Origin: an uncultured Lachnospiraceae bacterium | GTDB lineage: Bacteria; Bacillota; Clostridia; Lachnospirales; Lachnospiraceae | Reading direction: 5' to 3' | Assembly: GCA_937910785.1 (NCBI GenBank) | Contig: CALDLG010000159.1 | Coordinates: 1-20,791, forward strand | Length of the DNA: 20,791 bases | Shown: piece by piece, positions 1 to 7,089 of the stretch | How positions within the stretch are numbered: the stretch's first letter is position 1 | How the letters are laid out: every line of letters begins with the position of its first letter | The notes under the pieces: generated by a model | What the model saw: the letters and a program-made list of their open reading frames with translations, nothing else | Told to the model about the DNA's origin: nothing | Database searches by the model: none | Made by a program: the position numbers and the translations under genes

Positions 1-747
1 TTCCGCAGCCTCCTGCTCACTTCCCCGGAAGGGATGCTCCTGCCCGTAAAGGGCGGTATCCTTCACAGACCAGTATGCAGTAATCTCAAAATCCTGAAAC
101 GGCGCCTGTATTTTCAGGATTTTTCCGGGCTCCAGCTTGTAAATATTCTCATAGACGGAATAGGGAGCCGGGATATATCCATAACGAAAATAGGTGTCCA
201 GAATTCCCCGATTTATCGGATTGTGAAACGTGTCAAGACAGGCGATCGAATTTAAATCCGAGGCGAAAACAAAGGTTTTTCCGACAAACCCATAATATAG
301 CGGTTTCTCACCGATTCTGTCCCTCACAAGGTATAACACCCGTTCTCTTTGGTCATACAGTGCGATGGCGAACATGCCCTTGCTCATTCGCAGCGTTTCT
401 TCCAGCCCGTATGCAGAGACTGCTTCCAAAAGAACTTCCGTATCGGAGGTTCCTCTGAAAGCAGTCACTTTTTTTTCCCGTATCAGCTTCTCTTTCAGAT
501 CCTGATAATTATAAATTTCTCCATTATAGGCGATTATATAACGATTGTTATTCGACTTCATCGGCTGCGCGCCTCCAGGCGTCAGATCGACAACGGAAAG
601 TCTCCTGTGCCCGAACACCACCCGCTCATCCTCCGATGCCCAGATACCGGAAGCATCCGGTCCCCTGTGGTACATCCGCTCATTCATTCTTTCGATATTC
701 CGCCGCCAGTCAAATTCTCCGTTACAAAATCCGGCAATTCCGCACAT
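1..747 (-). CDS. Asparagine synthase-type glutamine amidotransferase, partial (N-terminal 249 codons)
   Basis: The frame is open from an ATG at 747 to the left edge, so the C-terminal synthetase domain lies outside the window. The protein begins MCGIAGFC, giving the Cys2 nucleophile of class II (Ntn) glutamine amidotransferases. It then shows YHRGPDASG, the HRRLSVVDL stretch, YNGEIYNY, SDTEVLLEA, GMFAIALYD and RDRIGEKPLYY, all standard for the glutaminase half of AsnB-family enzymes. AGGGAG sits 5 nt before the ATG. It is the last gene visible in the operon and the second AsnB-type gene, 50 nt after a GT4 gene. Family knowledge: such enzymes make asparagine or, in polysaccharide loci, amidate uronic-acid sugars with glutamine ammonia. 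The context favours the sugar role, but the substrate cannot be read from sequence. Confidence 0.9.
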   Translation of the reverse strand, partial: MCGIAGFCNGEFDWRRNIERMNERMYHRGPDASGIWASEDERVVFGHRRLSVVDLTPGGAQPMKSNNNRYIIAYNGEIYNYQDLKEKLIREKKVTAFRGTSDTEVLLEAVSAYGLEETLRMSKGMFAIALYDQRERVLYLVRDRIGEKPLYYGFVGKTFVFASDLNSIACLDTFHNPINRGILDTYFRYGYIPAPYSVYENIYKLEPGKILKIQAPFQDFEITAYWSVKDTALYGQEHPFRGSEQEAAE

Positions 748-797
748 CGCTGCTCCCTGTCCCTTTCCTGATCACTTCCCCGGCGCCCATGAACGCC

Positions 798-1964
798 TCA
801 AGTCCGTATAATTCGTTCAAAATAAGCCTGCCACTGCCCGTTAACCCGTTCGGGCGCAAGACGTTCCTGTATTCGATGGGCCCGCTCGCCCAGCCGGTCC
901 GCCAGCTCCCGATCCGATAAAAGCATATCCATCGCCTTTGTGAGCGCCGCCTCATCCCCCGTCGGAATCACCCAGCCGTCCACGCCATGCCGGATCAGCT
1001 CCTGTGTCCCGCCGCCCGGCACATCGGTAGCAATGACCGGCAGTCCAAGCGCCATCGCTTCAATCAGCGCATTGGAAACGCCTTCCGAATAAGAAACAAG
1101 CAGAAATAGCGATGCCCTTCCAATCTGATCCGCCACATCCGGAATCACGCCCGGCAGAAAAATCCTGTTTTTCATTCCAAGCGACGCAATCAGCTTCTCA
1201 AGCGCCTCACGCAGTTCTCCCTCACCGTAAATTGTCAGCGTATAGTCCGGATACCTGTCCGCCAGCCCGGCGAAGGCCCGTATCATCATTTCATGATTCT
1301 TGTTGGCATCCAGACGCCCGACGGAAACAATCCGTTTCTCCCGTTCTCCCCGAAACCGTTCCCGCATAAAAAGCGGATTCAGCGAATTCGGAAGAATAAC
1401 AGCCATTTTTGATACCCTTGTGGAGAAAAATTCTCCGGAACGCTCCGTCTGTAAAATAACACCCGCCGCGAATGGAAACAACAGATTGGCAAGAAACCGC
1501 ATCAGTCTGCCCGGATACTCTTCCTTCGCTTCCCCTACGACGGAAACTACCGGTTTCGTCCGGGTAAACATCGTCGTCACAATCGTCATGAAATTGTTTT
1601 TTCCCGCACAGGACAGAACCAGATCCGGCTGTTCCTTCTTCCAGATAAGGTGAAGCTTCTTCAGTCTTCTGTAAAAGTTCCGTACTCTGTCCGTACCGGT
1701 TTCCTCAGGCGTAATATCGGAAATAATTCTTCTGATTCCGTCGGCCAGCTCATACTCTTCCTCTTTGCGATATTGCGTGACCATTATGATTTCATAACCC
1801 TTGTTTTGAAAATATTCCGCCAGATTTACAAAGACGCGCTCTGCCCCGCCTTTATGCAGCGAGCCGATATAAAATGCAAGTTTTCCTGCAAATTCTCTCT
1901 TTTTTTCCGCATTATTATTTTTCTTGTTGTTATTTAATTCATTTTGACGGAGTTTTTCTTTCAT
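798..1964 (-). CDS. GT4-family glycosyltransferase
   Basis: This 388-residue GT-B-fold retaining glycosyltransferase would transfer a sugar from a nucleotide donor to a growing lipid-linked glycan at the cytoplasmic membrane face. The N-domain opens with FYIGSLHKGGAERVFVNLA (about residues 31-49), the acceptor-side glycine-rich signature. The C-domain has SVGRLDANKNH (about 214-224) and the EX7E motif at E294-E302, within SEGVSNALIEAMALGLPVIA. The first about 25 residues are Asn/Lys-rich (NNNKKNNN), precede the fold and may be a disordered tail. Only a weak GGTGG lies upstream of the ATG at 1964, so the start could be later. It is 32 nt after asnB and 50 nt before the next amidotransferase gene. 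Donor and acceptor are unknown. Confidence 0.92.
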   Translation of the reverse strand: MKEKLRQNELNNNKKNNNAEKKREFAGKLAFYIGSLHKGGAERVFVNLAEYFQNKGYEIIMVTQYRKEEEYELADGIRRIISDITPEETGTDRVRNFYRRLKKLHLIWKKEQPDLVLSCAGKNNFMTIVTTMFTRTKPVVSVVGEAKEEYPGRLMRFLANLLFPFAAGVILQTERSGEFFSTRVSKMAVILPNSLNPLFMRERFRGEREKRIVSVGRLDANKNHEMMIRAFAGLADRYPDYTLTIYGEGELREALEKLIASLGMKNRIFLPGVIPDVADQIGRASLFLLVSYSEGVSNALIEAMALGLPVIATDVPGGGTQELIRHGVDGWVIPTGDEAALTKAMDMLLSDRELADRLGERAHRIQERLAPERVNGQWQAYFERIIRT

Positions 1965-1996
1965 TTCTTAAACCACCATTTTATTTTTATCAATCA

Positions 1997-3892
1997 TCAA
2001 AGTGTTTTCATTTTTGAATACCACTGCTGGAAAACGAAGAAAGACCATGCCAGCTTGGAATAATTTGCTCCGGTCGCGGGGCCCGCATCTCCGGTTTTCA
2101 GATAACTTTGAATCATATCGGATGTATAGGCCGCATCAAAAATGTCCTGCTTCGCCAGATAATCATAACTGCTGTAATCTTTTAATGCCTCCTTCAATGG
2201 ACCGCGAAGCCACTGATCTAACGGAACACCAAAACCAACCTTCGGCCGTTCCAGCAATTCCTTCGGAATATAGTCATAGGCGATATCCTTCAAAATATGC
2301 TTTTTATCGCCGTTATGATATTTATACGAATGGGGAATCCGATAAGAAAACTCCATAACATCTTTATCCAGAATCGGGCATCTCGCTTCCAGCGAATATT
2401 TCATGGATGCCCTGTCCACCTTGCAGAGAATATCTCCCGGCAGATACGTATCCATATCGAGCAGCATTCTGCGAATCTGCCAGTTCGCGATGCCGTATCC
2501 GCTTTCCACCAGATAATGAACGGGCAGAAATGCCTGTCCCGGCATCGCTTTTACCATCGCATTGGCCTTCACGATATAATTGCCGGCGCCGAACTGGGTT
2601 TTGCTCTCCTTCTCCCGGTTCCCTGCAATCACACGAACCCGGAAGGGCAGCCGCTTTTCCAGACCGGCCTGTTTGAAACCGGGCAGGTTACAGATTCCAT
2701 GCACCATGCCGCCGAGTATATCCAGTTTCTGAGCCTGTCTGACATTTTCATAAATATTATAACCGCAGAAAAATTCATCCCCGCCGTCCCCGGACAAAGC
2801 CACCTTCACATGCCTTCCGGCCAGTTCGGAAACGAGCATCGTCGCAATCTGGGAGCTGTCCGCAAAGGGCTCGTCATAATACTGCGGAATACTGTCCACC
2901 AGCTTGAACATTTCCTTTTCGTCAATGTAGAGCTCCGTATGGTTCGTGCCCAGATATTCGGCTACCGCTTTCGCATAGCCTGCCTCATTATATTTCGTTT
3001 CATGAAAACCGATGGAAAATGTTCTGACCGGCGTATCGGAATGCGCCTGCGCAATCGCCGTCACTAAAGAAGAGTCATATCCGCCGCTTAAAAAAGAACC
3101 CAACGGCACATCCGCGATCATACGCATCGCCACAGACCTTTCAAGCAGTTCTTTCAGGCCGCGCTTCGCCTCTTCATAACTGCCCACAGGATGCATCATC
3201 TGCCGTTTATACACATCGGCGATCTTCCAGTATTTCCATGTCGTAATTTCTCCCGCACGAAAACGCAGAATACTGCCAGGCTCTACCTTCCGGACATTTT
3301 GAAAAATACTGTCCGGCGCATTGATATACTGCTGAAAAAGATAGCGCGCCAGCACTTCCTTCCGAATCTCTTTCGAAAAACCGGGACAGACCATAATCGG
3401 CTTCAATTCCGAAGCAAAAACAATCCCGTCCTCCTGCTGCCAGTAGTAAAGCGGCTTCTTCCCGATTCTGTCCCGAAACAGGTAAACCTCCCCGCTGTCC
3501 CTGTCATACAGCGCAATGGCAAACATTCCGTTAAATCTCGTCACACAGTCTGTTCCCCATTTCAGATAAGCGGCAACAATTACCTCCGTATCACAGTTGG
3601 AGCGAAACGGATAATCCCGTAATTCCTTCTTCAGCTCCTGAAAGTTATAGATTTCTCCGTTATAGACGACAGAAATCCTTCCGTCGGAGGAATGCATGGG
3701 CTGATGCCCCAGCGCCGAAAGGTCCAGAATGGAAAGTCTTCTCTGCGCAAATCCCACCCGATAACCGCCGGACATCTCATAGATTTCCTCACCGCTGTCA
3801 TCCGGTCCGCGGTGATACATTGTATCGTTCATCGCCTTTAATTGTTCCGGGCTGATATTCTTTTTACTGACATATCCACAGATACCGCACAT
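1997..3892 (-). CDS. asnB: Asparagine synthase (glutamine-hydrolysing) family amidotransferase
   Basis: This complete 631-residue AsnB-type enzyme has the usual family length. The N-terminal Ntn glutaminase carries Cys2 in MCGICGY, YHRGPDDSG (26-34), RRLSILDL (51-58), YNGEIYNF (77-84) and DTEV (101-104). The C-terminal synthetase has the ATP-pyrophosphatase loop SGGYDSS (269-275, usually SGGLDSS), ALSGDGGDEFF further on, and CKVDRASM later. AGGGGAG lies 9 nt before the ATG. Reaction of the family: ATP-dependent adenylation of a carboxylate, then amidation with ammonia channelled from glutamine. Inside a surface-glycan operon beside glycosyltransferases it more likely amidates a uronic acid than aspartate, though ordinary asparagine synthesis cannot be excluded. 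It follows the deacetylase-like gene by 34 nt. Confidence 0.93.
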   Translation of the reverse strand: MCGICGYVSKKNISPEQLKAMNDTMYHRGPDDSGEEIYEMSGGYRVGFAQRRLSILDLSALGHQPMHSSDGRISVVYNGEIYNFQELKKELRDYPFRSNCDTEVIVAAYLKWGTDCVTRFNGMFAIALYDRDSGEVYLFRDRIGKKPLYYWQQEDGIVFASELKPIMVCPGFSKEIRKEVLARYLFQQYINAPDSIFQNVRKVEPGSILRFRAGEITTWKYWKIADVYKRQMMHPVGSYEEAKRGLKELLERSVAMRMIADVPLGSFLSGGYDSSLVTAIAQAHSDTPVRTFSIGFHETKYNEAGYAKAVAEYLGTNHTELYIDEKEMFKLVDSIPQYYDEPFADSSQIATMLVSELAGRHVKVALSGDGGDEFFCGYNIYENVRQAQKLDILGGMVHGICNLPGFKQAGLEKRLPFRVRVIAGNREKESKTQFGAGNYIVKANAMVKAMPGQAFLPVHYLVESGYGIANWQIRRMLLDMDTYLPGDILCKVDRASMKYSLEARCPILDKDVMEFSYRIPHSYKYHNGDKKHILKDIAYDYIPKELLERPKVGFGVPLDQWLRGPLKEALKDYSSYDYLAKQDIFDAAYTSDMIQSYLKTGDAGPATGANYSKLAWSFFVFQQWYSKMKTL

Positions 3893-3926
3893 AATTTCAA
3901 ACTCCCCTGATTAATCTCAAATCACC

Positions 3927-4685
3927 CTATCGTTGATACTTTTCAATAAAGTAATCCTTATATTCCCCAAAGTCCTTGCATTCCTGATCGATCGACTCGA
4001 TCAGCTCCTCATATTTCTCCTGCACAAGCGCCCGATAGTTATTGAAGTTATTATATCCTTCCTTACACCACGCGAAAGGATGCGTCAGAATCTGCACTTT
4101 ATCATAACATGTGATATTTTTTTCGTCCGGATATCCATAACGCCAGATATGATTCGCATCCGACATGTATTTTACTTTGACGGGCGTTTCCTCCGTCACC
4201 TGTTCCGCAAAGGTGAAGAAATCATCCTGATAGGCATTGATGATCCCGTCCAGCTTAATATTTTCCCGCAGAACATCCTTCGACGGCCTGTGAATGGAAA
4301 ATTCCCGGATGGCAAAGCCAAACATCTCGCTTAAAATTTCCATTTCCTTCCGGATTCTTTTCCGGATCTCCTGCATATCCGTCATCCCGTTCAGGGCGAA
4401 ATGCAGGCCGATATGCTGGCCTCTCTCGTGCATATCCTTAATCATATTCATATTTCTTCTGGAAAGGATGTTGTAGGAATTGTTCGTCCACTGAAAAAAG
4501 TAGGTGGAAACAAAGTCCATGCTCTGTTCCACCCGCGCAAGCTCATAGGCCCGCTCCACGCTGTATTCCACATCGTGCCGCATGATGATGAACCGGTCCT
4601 TTCCCAGCGCGTCCGCATAATTGGCGTGCCTGCCCGTCGTCTTGATAATCCTGATAATTTCTCTGTAATCCTCAAATGAAAACAT
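3927..4685 (-). CDS. Polysaccharide deacetylase-like protein (divergent NodB/CE4-like fold)
   Basis: This 252-residue protein has no signal peptide and no membrane segment. Features pointing to a CE4-like metal site are RHDVEYS (36-42, D38 as the possible motif-1 aspartate), GQHIGLHF (89-96, H91 and H95 as an HxxxH pair), SIHRP (130-134) and a late HPF (202-204). The order and spacing resemble metal-dependent polysaccharide deacetylases, but the canonical TFDDG is replaced by RHDVE, so it is a remote or specialised member. AAAGGAG lies about 9-10 nt before the ATG. It lies between an SGNH gene (86-nt gap) and asnB (34 nt). Cytoplasmic location suggests action on a nucleotide- or lipid-linked sugar. 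Catalysis is not proven; a non-enzymatic or other hydrolase role is possible. Confidence 0.65.
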   Translation of the reverse strand: MFSFEDYREIIRIIKTTGRHANYADALGKDRFIIMRHDVEYSVERAYELARVEQSMDFVSTYFFQWTNNSYNILSRRNMNMIKDMHERGQHIGLHFALNGMTDMQEIRKRIRKEMEILSEMFGFAIREFSIHRPSKDVLRENIKLDGIINAYQDDFFTFAEQVTEETPVKVKYMSDANHIWRYGYPDEKNITCYDKVQILTHPFAWCKEGYNNFNNYRALVQEKYEELIESIDQECKDFGEYKDYFIEKYQR

Positions 4686-4771
4686 TTGCCGCTTATCTCC
4701 TTTGTTTATAAATTCCCTGTTCCGTCATTGCTGTGTCATTCTTCCGTCTGTGCCTGCGCGCCATTTAAGCC

Positions 4772-5845
4772 CTATTCCGTCTCTCTTTCGGCATAGTCCT
4801 CGTTGACGATATGCTCCGCAATCGTTTCTCTGGCTTCCTCCGCCTTTTCGAGCCACAACCGGTACGCCTCATCCCAGGAAGAATAACTATCGTTATTTCT
4901 TTTGTCCGTAAAGCTGTAATTTGCAAGCAGATAGTTTTTCAGAAATGTCGTACATTTCTCGGCTCCGACCACATTCGTATGACTGGCGTAATCGGCAAAG
5001 TCTTCCTCAAAAACAATCCCGATCTCATCATAATAATCGTTCATATTCAGAAAGGCATATCCCGCCGCCTCGATGATTTCCCTCATATAGTTGAACATCT
5101 GCTGCTCTTCCAGGCTGATTCCATAAGGAGATACGATAAATAACGCCTGTAATTCATTATCTTTCAGATATTGCAGCAAATCCCGCAGACAGGCTTCCTG
5201 TTCCGCCGGAGGCGCCTGCTTTCCATCCGCCCCCGCGGCCTCCGGCCTCGCCGTCGGTCCTACCTCGTCCTTCAGCTGAAATCCTTTCAGCGCATTTTTT
5301 TTCTCATACCGCCAGTTCCCCCATTCCGAAGGAAGCGCAAACATTTTCCAGTTCGTATGATACTTAAACAAATCGATATAATAGCTCAGCCGGTCCTCCG
5401 ACTCCGGCACCAATGCCTGAATCGTTTTAAGCCGGTTCTCCGAATATTTCAGGTTATCCGTCACGCCTCTCGTATAGGCCATATTCTCGGACAATCCCTC
5501 ATCTTCCATCGTATACATCCGCATCTCAAAAATGTAGAGCGAAGGCGACTGCGTCTTCTCCGCCTCCCGGACCAGATACTTCATGGCCGCCGGCCTCTGC
5601 ACATTAGAGGAAAGCGGATAGGCCGCGATTCCCGTCTCCCCCCACAGCATCGGCGCCGAATAATAAGGGAATACCGGGCTTGAGCCGATCATCACAATAT
5701 CCAGCGTATCGTCTTTTTCCGCATAAAAACCCGAAAACCGGTCCTTCACATCGCCGTTGGTCCGGACAATATAAGATACCGGAATCAGGGCAAGCAGGAA
5801 AATTCCTATAAAAATCATACTTTGCAATAACTGTCTGCGGTTCAT
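4772..5845 (-). CDS. Membrane-anchored SGNH-hydrolase/DltD-like protein
   Basis: Using the ATG at 5845 the protein has 357 residues. It starts MNRRQLLQ followed by one hydrophobic anchor (about residues 9-27), so the body faces outside. The SGNH-type motifs are IVMIGSSPV (GSS at about 54-56) and, near the C-terminus, ADYASHTNVVGAEK (Asp about 285, His about 289), the usual Ser...Asp/His arrangement of DltD, PatB and AlgJ/X-like proteins. Such partners accept or transfer acyl groups delivered by an MBOAT, and an MBOAT gene lies two genes upstream. In-frame ATGs exist at 5875 and 6004. The last overlaps the glycosyltransferase gene and would translate a hairpin-rich stretch, so a later start is preferred. 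AAGGA lies unusually close (2-3 nt) to both 5845 and 5875, leaving the exact start uncertain. Confidence 0.75.
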   Translation of the reverse strand: MNRRQLLQSMIFIGIFLLALIPVSYIVRTNGDVKDRFSGFYAEKDDTLDIVMIGSSPVFPYYSAPMLWGETGIAAYPLSSNVQRPAAMKYLVREAEKTQSPSLYIFEMRMYTMEDEGLSENMAYTRGVTDNLKYSENRLKTIQALVPESEDRLSYYIDLFKYHTNWKMFALPSEWGNWRYEKKNALKGFQLKDEVGPTARPEAAGADGKQAPPAEQEACLRDLLQYLKDNELQALFIVSPYGISLEEQQMFNYMREIIEAAGYAFLNMNDYYDEIGIVFEEDFADYASHTNVVGAEKCTTFLKNYLLANYSFTDKRNNDSYSSWDEAYRLWLEKAEEARETIAEHIVNEDYAERETE

Positions 5846-5863
5846 ATTCCTTCTGCGCTCCAC

Positions 5864-5880
5864 GACCGATTTCATCGGTC
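5864..5880. repeat. Short perfect inverted repeat over a possible start codon
   Basis: Arms GACCGAT and ATCGGTC (7 bp each) are separated by 3 nt. On the minus strand the loop and first stem base contain the alternative ATG at 5875 of the SGNH gene, so this hairpin could hide that start. It sits 20 nt from a second, longer hairpin. Confidence 0.5.
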
Positions 5881-5900
5881 CTTTGCTCGTTATCGGCTCG

Positions 5901-5939
5901 GCAAAAACAAATGTCCGCTTCGCTGACGCTTGTTTTTGC
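5901..5939. repeat. Inverted repeat between GT4 and SGNH genes
   Basis: The perfect 10-bp arms GCAAAAACAA (5901-5910) and TTGTTTTTGC (5930-5939) flank a 19-nt centre. The centre can extend the stem (GTC/GAC and GC/GC pairs around a TTC loop). The hairpin lies in the leader after the glycosyltransferase stop at 5962. It has no following T-run on the minus strand, so it fits an attenuator, an mRNA-processing or stabilising structure, or a small palindromic repeat better than a classical terminator. Confidence 0.6.
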
Positions 5940-5948
5940 TCTTCGCCT

Positions 5949-5957
5949 ATTATATCA
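5949..5957 (-). promoter_or_regulatory. Possible internal extended -10 promoter
   Basis: The minus strand reads TGATATAAT, a full extended -10 element (TGnTATAAT), just after the GT4 stop. The hexamer 17 bp upstream is CCGCCA, so no -35 is seen. If active, it would start a transcript about 100 nt before the SGNH gene, ahead of both hairpins. Confidence 0.3.
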
Positions 5958-5961
5958 TAAA

Positions 5962-7068
5962 TCATTTGCTGTGGCGGCATAAATCTTCGATATAATCCTG
6001 CCACCGGGCGAAGACGGCTTCCCCGTTTGCGCGGTCTGCGATCTTTCTCGCCTCCATGCCGAGCCTTTCCGCAAGCGCAGGGTCTTCAATCAGCCGGTTG
6101 ATGCCTTCTTCCAGCGCTTTCTGGTCCTTGATGGGAATCAGCAGACCGTCCACTTCGTTCGTCATAATGGTCGCGGGACCGCCGCAGGGGCAATCCGTCG
6201 CAACGATCGGCAGCCCCAGCGCCATCGCTTCCATCAGCGCGTTGGGCAGCCCCTCCCAGTCGGAAGTAAAGGCAAACAGCGCGGCATCCACAAGATCTGT
6301 CTCCAGACTGTCGCTGGCTCCCATCAGATGAATATAATCCTGCGCCCCGTTTTCCGCAATCAACCCTTCCAGTATTTCCTTCGTGCCGTCGAGAGAATCT
6401 CCGCCGTAAATCTTCAAATCATAATCGGGATGCTTTTTATGCACCTCCACGAAAGCCCGAATGAGCATCGGCTGATTTTTAAAATCCACAAGACGTCCCG
6501 ACTGCACGACCGTCTTATTGCGCTTCTCCGGCATCGGAACTCCGATATATTTGGGATTGATGGGGTTTAGGATAATTCTCGAATTTTCCTGTAAGCGCGG
6601 GGCAAAAAACGCGCGCGCGCCCTCAGTCTGAAACACACAGCCATCCGCTCTCGGAAAGAGCAGCGGAATCTGTATTTTGTCGGACAATTCCTCGTAATGT
6701 CCCACCGGGTCGGTACGGATAGAGATCAGCACCGGTATTTTCATAAAATATGCCGCCATCAACCCTCTGTACAGCGCTTTTCTGGCAAATGGAATCAGAA
6801 TATCCGGCTTTTCCGTCCGGATAAAATCCCTCAGATACTTTATACGGAGCAGAATCTGCAGCAAATGAGGTTTCTTTTCGTCTCCTTCCCGCAGTCCGAC
6901 ATGAACACGCCTGACCCGCCGGTCAGTCTGAAACTCATTTTCACCATACCACTCCGTCGCAATCAGAACCTGATATCCTTTTTCCACAAACTGATTCGCC
7001 AGGTTCGTAACGACCCGTTCCGCTCCTCCCTGCTCCAGACAGTTCAAATGAAATGCAATTTTACGCAT
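5962..7068 (-). CDS. GT4-family glycosyltransferase
   Basis: This 368-residue GT-B glycosyltransferase belongs to glycan assembly on the inner membrane face. The N-domain signature is HLNCLEQGGAERVVTNLA (7-24). The C-domain has QSGRLVDFKNQ (189-199), the EX7E pair E272 and E280 in WEGLPNALMEAMALGLPIVA, and TDCPCGGPATIM for donor-phosphate contacts. Length is normal and all motifs are intact. GAGAGG lies 5 nt before the ATG. It follows the MBOAT gene by 21 nt, so it is probably co-translated with the acyl-transfer cassette and acts on the same glycan. Sequence resemblance to the other two GT4 enzymes is limited to family motifs, suggesting different linkages rather than a recent duplication. 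Confidence 0.93.
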   Translation of the reverse strand: MRKIAFHLNCLEQGGAERVVTNLANQFVEKGYQVLIATEWYGENEFQTDRRVRRVHVGLREGDEKKPHLLQILLRIKYLRDFIRTEKPDILIPFARKALYRGLMAAYFMKIPVLISIRTDPVGHYEELSDKIQIPLLFPRADGCVFQTEGARAFFAPRLQENSRIILNPINPKYIGVPMPEKRNKTVVQSGRLVDFKNQPMLIRAFVEVHKKHPDYDLKIYGGDSLDGTKEILEGLIAENGAQDYIHLMGASDSLETDLVDAALFAFTSDWEGLPNALMEAMALGLPIVATDCPCGGPATIMTNEVDGLLIPIKDQKALEEGINRLIEDPALAERLGMEARKIADRANGEAVFARWQDYIEDLCRHSK

Positions 7069-7089
7069 AGAAACCTCTCATCCGTATCA

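Noticed and set aside
2297..3067. 256-codon plus-strand frame opposite asnB.
   Set aside because: It lies entirely antisense to a protein with clear AsnB motifs, has no family-like motifs and is a shadow.
3200..3217. The complete AsnB contains the peptide DVYKRQ, well known as the translation of a Nextera transposon adapter in assemblies.
   Set aside because: The codons here are GAT GTG TAT AAA CGG CAG, which differ from the adapter, and the surrounding protein reads on normally. It is a chance match, not contamination.
5846..6004. Longer start of the SGNH protein at 6004.
   Set aside because: It overlaps the glycosyltransferase end, has no ribosome site and would translate both hairpins. 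The anchor helix begins only after residue 54.
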